NCBI GenBank assembly: GCA_003538495.1
Contig: DPSD01000662.1
Location: forward strand, 1-10,847
DNA: 10,847 nt
Source: Accumulibacter sp.
Lineage (GTDB): Bacteria > Pseudomonadota > Gammaproteobacteria > Burkholderiales > Rhodocyclaceae
Direction: 5' to 3'
In this document: positions 7,121 to 10,847 of the stretch, one piece after another
How the letters are laid out: every line of letters starts with the position of its first letter
Numbering within the stretch: the stretch's first letter is position 1
Notes under the pieces: model-generated
Databases searched by the model: none
Seen by the model: the letters and a program-made list of their open reading frames with translations, nothing else
Told to the model about the DNA's origin: nothing
Program-made: the position numbers and the translations under genes

Positions 7121-8188
7121 ATGCAAATCACCAGCACCAGCCTGCAGCTGGCGGCCAGTTCAGCCAGTCTGCAGCAGCACGATTTCCAGGAGTCGATGAA
7201 AATCACGCTTGGGCAAGGGCGTCCGCGGGCCGAGGGCCGGGCGACGAACGCGCCAGCGAGGGACGAGGTGCAGCTTTCCGACGCTGGCAGGGCAGCGCAG
7301 TCGAACGAGGCGCAAGCTATTGACGACAGCCTTGAGTCGGTCGATAGAGACCCGATGCTGCGTCTGATCAGGGCGATGGTGGCGATCCTGACCGGCCGTG
7401 AGGTTCGGGTTTTTGACGCGCGTGAACTGAGGCAAGGCGCTGGCGAAGCGCCGCCACCATCGGTGGGGCAGCCCCCGGAGCAGGCGGACAGCGTCCGGCC
7501 GACGCCGCGGAATGCCGGCATTGCCGTCGAGTACCAGCGACACGAGTCCTACACCGAGCTTGAGCAGACCAGCTTTCAGGCGTCCGGCGTGGTGCGGACG
7601 GCTGCCGGCGACGAGATCAGTTTCTCGATCGCTCTCGAAATGAGCCGCAGCTACCACGAGGAGTCGAACGTCGGCATCCAGCTTGGCGATTCCCGCCCGA
7701 GGAAGGACCCGCTGGTGCTCAACTTCGCTGGATCGGCGGCGCAGCTGACCAGTCAGCGTTTCAGTTTCGATCTCGACGGCGACGGACGCCAGGAAAACAT
7801 CAATTTCGCTGGCCGCGGCAGCGGTTTTCTGGTGCTCGACGGCAATGGCGACGGCAAGGTCAACAATGGCCTGGAGCTTTTTGGCGTGCGAAGTGGTAAC
7901 GGATTTGCCGAGTTGGCCGCTCTCGACAGCGATCGCAACGGCTGGATCGACAGTGCTGACGCCGCATTCGAAAGCCTGCGCCTATGGACCAGGAACAGCG
8001 CCGGCGAGGATCAGCTGGTTTCCTTGAGCCAAGCTGGTATCGGCGCGCTCAGCGTGGCCAGTGTTGATAGCGCGTTCTCGCTCAAGAACAGTGCCAACGA
8101 GCTGCAAGGGCAGATTCGCTCAAGCGGCATCTATCTGTATGAAGACGGCCGTGCTGGCAGCATCCAGCAGGTCGACCTGACGGTCTGA
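7121..8188 (+). CDS. Calcium-binding-type protein of unknown function (EF-hand/dockerin-like DxDxDG loops)
   Basis: The function is not recognised. The 355-residue product has no signal peptide, no membrane segment and no cysteine. The start MQITSTSLQLAASSASLQQH is polar, Ser/Gln-rich and helical in pattern. Residues 31-135 are low in order, with Pro-rich stretches. Residues about 137-185 (EYQRHESYTELEQTSF) look like a folded beta region. Three acidic loops follow: FDLDGDGRQEN (216-226), LDGNGDGKVNNGLELFG (239-255) and LDSDRNGWIDSADAAF (268-283), then LRLW (286-289). This series of D-rich loops ending in ELFG and AAF-LRLW is common in large secreted calcium-binding and RTX-like proteins, so calcium binding is likely. 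AGGAG lies eight bases before the ATG. A sigma28-like promoter upstream suggests expression with motility genes. It lies between hemH and a convergent kinase gene. Confidence 0.85.
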   Translation: MQITSTSLQLAASSASLQQHDFQESMKITLGQGRPRAEGRATNAPARDEVQLSDAGRAAQSNEAQAIDDSLESVDRDPMLRLIRAMVAILTGREVRVFDARELRQGAGEAPPPSVGQPPEQADSVRPTPRNAGIAVEYQRHESYTELEQTSFQASGVVRTAAGDEISFSIALEMSRSYHEESNVGIQLGDSRPRKDPLVLNFAGSAAQLTSQRFSFDLDGDGRQENINFAGRGSGFLVLDGNGDGKVNNGLELFGVRSGNGFAELAALDSDRNGWIDSADAAFESLRLWTRNSAGEDQLVSLSQAGIGALSVASVDSAFSLKNSANELQGQIRSSGIYLYEDGRAGSIQQVDLTV

Positions 8189-8269
8189 GGGGAGTGGGGT
8201 CGGGCGACTGATTCCTGGCCAGCGAACTCGACCTCGCAGCGCCTGCCGTGACCGCTCGGCGGTGTCGCT

Positions 8270-9619
8270 TCAGAGCAACTCCAGCGGCGGCGAAAGTCCG
8301 ATGCCGGAGGTCGAAAGGCTGCCCTGGACCGCCGGTTGGCCGAGCTTGGCAAGCACCTTGTTGGCTTCGCGCAAGCGACCGAGGACTTTGGTCAGCAGCA
8401 CCTTGTTGAAGCGTTCCTGCACTTCGGCCGAACTCAACGCGAGCGACGCGCTGTTGATCTCCAGGAACGAGGTGGGTTCGAGCGTCACCACCGTCGCGTG
8501 GCGCAGCGAATCGGTCGGGTGCAGGAAACCCATTTCCCCCACCACCTCGCTCGCACCAAGGCGGCAAATGGCCCGCCCCTTGGACGACACCTCGACAAAA
8601 CCGGCGATGATCACGCCGAACTTGCGGTGCTTTTCGCCTTCGCGGATCAGCGTTACTTTCTCGGAGAGCTCCCGCCAGGAGCTGACGCGGAGCACTTCCC
8701 ACAACTCGATGTCCTCGAATTCGACGAAGAATTCCATCTTGCGCAGCGTCGCGAAGTGCGTCAGGTCCTGCTGTGTCTGGTCCTCGTCGACCATCTGGTA
8801 ACGTACCGCCGTAAGATCCTTGGCGAACGCGGCGCCATTGCGGTAGCGGCTGTAGAGGTCCTTTTCGAGCGCCTTCTTGATGATCGGATCAAGGCCGGGA
8901 GGCAGGTTCGGGTTAAGGCCGCAAACCGACGGCGAGTCGGTGTTAACGATCTTGTACACCAGCGTTGCCGGATTGTTGGCACGAAAGGGCAGCCGCCCGG
9001 TCAGCAGTTGAAAGAGCAGGACGCCCAGCGAATAGAGGTCGGTCTTGTGATTGAGCGGATAGCCTTTGACCTGCTCCGGCGACATGTAGGCGGGCGACCC
9101 GACGCCCATCACGAAGGTCGAGTCCTTGCCCATGTCCTTGTGCAGGTTCAGGCCCAGGCCGAAATCGGTAATGCGCGGATTGTCGTCAGCGTCAAGGAGG
9201 ATGTTGGCCGGCTTGATGTCGCGATGAACGACTCCCTGCCGGAAGGCGTGGTCAAGGGCCAGGCAGCACTTGAAGATGATGCCGATGACGCGGTGCATCG
9301 GCAACAGGCGGTCGATTGAACAGAAGCGGTCGAGCGCGCCGCCGTCGACGAACTCCATCACCAGATAGGCCTGATCCTTTTCAACAACGGCGTCGTATAC
9401 CTTGACGATGTTCGGGTGTTCGAGCCGCCGGCCGATCGCGTCCTCGGTCTGGAAGATCTTGCGCAAACGCCGCGACATCGCCGCGTTGTCCTCGCCGAAA
9501 CGGATCAGCTTGATGGCGACCTGACGGTCACGATCCGGATCATGACCCAGATAGACGACCGCCGTCGCACCCTTGCCGAGCGGGCGAATGATCCGATACT
9601 TGCCAATTTTCTCCATCAT
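8270..9619 (-). CDS. Ser/Thr protein kinase fused to a cyclic-nucleotide-binding-like domain
   Basis: The product is a 449-residue soluble Hanks-type protein kinase. The glycine loop GKGATAVVY is at 15-23, the ATP-binding lysine is K37 in VAIK, and a likely helix-C glutamate is E59. The catalytic loop HRDIKPAN is at 132-139 with D134, DFG at 152-154, and the MSPEQ segment at 179-183, so the catalytic residues look complete. The linker after about 275 leads into a cNMP-binding fold (about 295-415), with the cassette GEMGF (361-365) and R373 in the place of the phosphate-binding arginine (LRHATVV). No transmembrane helix is seen, unlike many bacterial kinases with outside sensors. Regulation by cAMP, cGMP or another nucleotide is inferred. 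The start may be either of two adjacent ATG codons (9619 or 9616), and neither has a strong ribosome-binding site. It is convergent with the calcium-binding-type gene, and substrates are unknown. Confidence 0.93.
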   Translation of the reverse strand: MMEKIGKYRIIRPLGKGATAVVYLGHDPDRDRQVAIKLIRFGEDNAAMSRRLRKIFQTEDAIGRRLEHPNIVKVYDAVVEKDQAYLVMEFVDGGALDRFCSIDRLLPMHRVIGIIFKCCLALDHAFRQGVVHRDIKPANILLDADDNPRITDFGLGLNLHKDMGKDSTFVMGVGSPAYMSPEQVKGYPLNHKTDLYSLGVLLFQLLTGRLPFRANNPATLVYKIVNTDSPSVCGLNPNLPPGLDPIIKKALEKDLYSRYRNGAAFAKDLTAVRYQMVDEDQTQQDLTHFATLRKMEFFVEFEDIELWEVLRVSSWRELSEKVTLIREGEKHRKFGVIIAGFVEVSSKGRAICRLGASEVVGEMGFLHPTDSLRHATVVTLEPTSFLEINSASLALSSAEVQERFNKVLLTKVLGRLREANKVLAKLGQPAVQGSLSTSGIGLSPPLELL

Positions 9620-9740
9620 GACGATACCACGCGCCGTGCAGGATCACAGGGAATTGAAATGCTAGCAGCGAAAGCGCCGGTCGATGCGAAATTATGCGTG
9701 AAATGCATCGGCGGTTGCCCCGCGAGTGCCGACAAAAAGG

Positions 9741-9767
9741 CTTGAAATCGAAAAACTTGCCCCAAAC
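9741..9767 (+). promoter_or_regulatory. Sigma32 heat-shock promoter of grpE
   Basis: CTTGAAA (9741-9747), a 12-base spacer and CCCCAAAC (9760-9767) match the sigma32 pattern CTTGAAA-N13-CCCCATNT, with a perfect -35 box. Transcription would start near 9774, about 24 bases before the grpE ATG. It lies within the in-frame upstream extension of grpE and so argues against a start at 9726. Confidence 0.75.
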
Positions 9768-9797
9768 TTCGTGCAGTTTTCTGGGAGACCAACACGT

Positions 9798-10364
9798 ATG
9801 GAAGCAAATGACACACAGGACGACAAGGCCAGGGCGATGGACCAGGGGGAGGAGGACGTGCCAGGCCCTGTTGACGCAGCGGCCATCCCCGCCACAGATA
9901 GCGCACCGACGCTCGAAGAGAGTCTGCGGCAGGCCGAGCTGAAGGCTGCCGAAAACCATGATGCCTGGTTGCGTGCCAAGGCCGAGACCGAGAATGTACG
10001 GCGGCGCGCGCAGGAAGACATTGCCAAGGCGGCAAAATTCGCGATCGACCGCTTCGCCCGCGAGTTGCTGGCGGTGAAGGACAGTCTGGAACTGGCGCTG
10101 GCCAGCGAATCACTGACCGTCGACAGCCTGCGCGCGGGCACCGAGGTCACCCTCAAGCAACTGGCCGCGGCTTTCGAGAAGTCGGCGCTCGTCGAAATCG
10201 ATCCGCTGGGCGAAAGGTTTGACCCCCATCGACACCAGGCGATCAGCGTTGTCGAGTCGCCACAGGAGCCGAACACGGTGGTCGCTGTCCTGCAGAAAGG
10301 CTACCTGCTGTCGGATCGTGTGTTGCGCCCGGCAATGGTTGTCGTCGCCAGGGCGGCGACTTGA
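9798..10364 (+). CDS. grpE: Nucleotide exchange factor GrpE
   Basis: GrpE is the DnaK co-chaperone that releases ADP and so resets the DnaK cycle in the cytoplasm. The 188-residue product has an acidic, unordered N-terminus (1-38). A long helix follows (about 39-100: [39 protein letters not shown]), which forms the dimer stalk. The C-terminal beta domain has the GrpE signature from [10 protein letters not shown] (141-150) through [25 protein letters not shown] (159-183). The ATG at 9798 was chosen over 9726, because GGGAG lies ten bases upstream of it and a sigma32 promoter precedes it. The stop codon lies within the -35 box of the dnaK promoter. dnaK starts 97 bases downstream on the same strand. 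Confidence 0.96.
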   Translation: MEANDTQDDKARAMDQGEEDVPGPVDAAAIPATDSAPTLEESLRQAELKAAENHDAWLRAKAETENVRRRAQEDIAKAAKFAIDRFARELLAVKDSLELALASESLTVDSLRAGTEVTLKQLAAAFEKSALVEIDPLGERFDPHRHQAISVVESPQEPNTVVAVLQKGYLLSDRVLRPAMVVVARAAT

Positions 10365-10387
10365 AATTCCTGCGACAAGCCCCACTT
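10360..10387 (+). promoter_or_regulatory. Sigma32 heat-shock promoter of dnaK
   Basis: CTTGAAA (10360-10366), a 13-base spacer and CCCCACTT (10380-10387) match the sigma32 consensus at all seven -35 positions, with the ideal spacing and near-consensus -10. The grpE stop codon TGA (10362-10364) lies inside the -35 box. Transcription would start near 10394, giving a leader of about 68 bases for dnaK. Confidence 0.8.
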
Positions 10388-10410
10388 CGGCCTTGTCACC
10401 CGACATGTCG
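10374..10410 (+). repeat. Dyads over the dnaK -10 box and early leader
   Basis: GACAAG (10374-10379) and CTTGTC (10392-10397) are perfect inverted arms spanning the -10 box. Inside them CC/GG (10381-10382 and 10389-10390) can pair after one mismatch. A second dyad, the perfect palindrome CGACATGTCG, is at 10401-10410 in the predicted leader. There is no T run, so neither is a terminator. They may be operator-like or RNA structure, or chance. Confidence 0.35.
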
Positions 10411-10461
10411 CTGCCTGGCGAGTGTCGTCACAACTTACTGAAATACTGAAAGGATTCTGCA

Positions 10462-10847
10462 ATGGGCAAGATCATCGGCATTGATCTGGGCACAACCAAC
10501 TCCTGCGTTGCGGTCATGGAAAATGGCAAACCGAAGGTTATCGAGAACTCCGAGGGCGCTCGCACCACGCCATCCGTCGTCGCCTATCCGGAAGACGGCG
10601 AGATTCTGTGCGGCGCACCCGCCAAGCGCCAGGCGGTGACCAATCCGCGAAACACTCTGTACGCGGTCAAGCGGCTGATCGGTCGGCGCTTTGAAGAGAA
10701 GGAAGTGCAGAAGGATATCTCGCTGATGCCCTTCAAGATTCTCAAGGCTGACAATGGCGACGCCTGGGTCGAAGCACGCGGCAGCAAGATTGCGCCGCCG
10801 CAGGTTTCCGCCGAAGTGCTGCGCAAGATGAAGAAGACCGCCGAGGA
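10462..10847 (+). CDS. dnaK: Chaperone DnaK (Hsp70), N-terminal part, cut by the window edge
   Basis: DnaK is the ATP-driven Hsp70 that binds exposed hydrophobic segments of unfolded proteins with DnaJ and GrpE. Only the first 128 codons are present, and the frame runs open to the last base. The phosphate-1 motif [13 protein letters not shown] is at 6-18, with the conserved C15. [15 protein letters not shown] (28-42) and [14 protein letters not shown] (64-77) follow, with the catalytic lysine K70 of the ATPase site. The ATG at 10462 has AAAGGA seven bases upstream. The gene has its own sigma32 promoter within and after the grpE stop, in addition to read-through from grpE. About 510 further residues, including the substrate-binding domain, are expected beyond the edge. 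Confidence 0.98.
   Translation, partial: MGKIIGIDLGTTNSCVAVMENGKPKVIENSEGARTTPSVVAYPEDGEILCGAPAKRQAVTNPRNTLYAVKRLIGRRFEEKEVQKDISLMPFKILKADNGDAWVEARGSKIAPPQVSAEVLRKMKKTAE

Noticed and set aside
8251..8263. Hairpin ACCGC-TCG-GCGGT between the convergent genes
   Set aside because: The five-base stem has no T run on either strand. It could be a weak bidirectional terminator but is too short to call.
8336..9319. Plus-strand open frame of 327 codons
   Set aside because: It is antisense to the kinase gene, whose motifs are complete. The long frame follows from GC-rich codon bias on the other strand, and its product has no recognisable domain.
9726..9797. Upstream start of grpE adding 24 residues
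   Set aside because: The extension overlaps the sigma32 promoter at 9741-9767, has no ribosome-binding site, and does not resemble a GrpE N-terminus. ATG 9798 has GGGAG before it.

Overview
The window reads as a chromosomal segment of a GC-rich betaproteobacterium. The gene set and order (lysC followed by tRNA-Ser; nadK-recN divergent from hrcA-hemH; grpE-dnaK) and the protein sequences suggest Rhodocyclales, possibly near Candidatus Accumulibacter. That placement comes from recall of family sequences, not from a search. There are ten protein genes, one of them cut by the right edge, and one tRNA. No insertion sequence, phage gene, CRISPR array or rRNA was seen.

Left part (1-2185): on the minus strand, lysC (aspartate kinase) runs directly into tRNA-Ser(GCU). 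The last base of the lysC stop codon is the first base of the tRNA, and a probable intrinsic terminator lies beyond it. Inside lysC a strong ribosome-binding site precedes an in-frame ATG at the position where two-subunit aspartokinases start their beta chain. Divergent from lysC is a small XRE-like regulator gene with a good sigma70 promoter and a dyad just after the predicted start of transcription. The 186 bases between this gene and recN hold no convincing feature.

Middle (2186-6994): nadK (NAD kinase) and recN (SMC-like DNA repair ATPase) form a minus-strand operon. They are divergent from hrcA (heat-shock repressor) and hemH (ferrochelatase), which overlap by one base. Only 74 bases separate the two start codons, and both candidate -10 boxes lie almost against their start codons.

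Accessory pair (6995-9797): a calcium-binding-type protein of unknown function sits behind a sequence closely resembling a flagellar sigma28 promoter. Convergent to it is a cytoplasmic Ser/Thr protein kinase fused to a cyclic-nucleotide-binding-like domain. This pair separates hrcA-hemH from grpE-dnaK, which are usually closer together in related bacteria.

Right part (9741-10847): grpE and the start of dnaK. Each has its own sigma32-type heat-shock promoter, and the dnaK -35 box contains the grpE stop codon. No CIRCE operator (the HrcA target) was found in the window, so HrcA presumably acts elsewhere, for example at groESL, while dnaK and grpE here look sigma32-driven. The strongest candidates for new biology are the sigma28-linked calcium-binding protein and the kinase-cNMP fusion. 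The rest is conserved housekeeping with some compact regulatory layouts.
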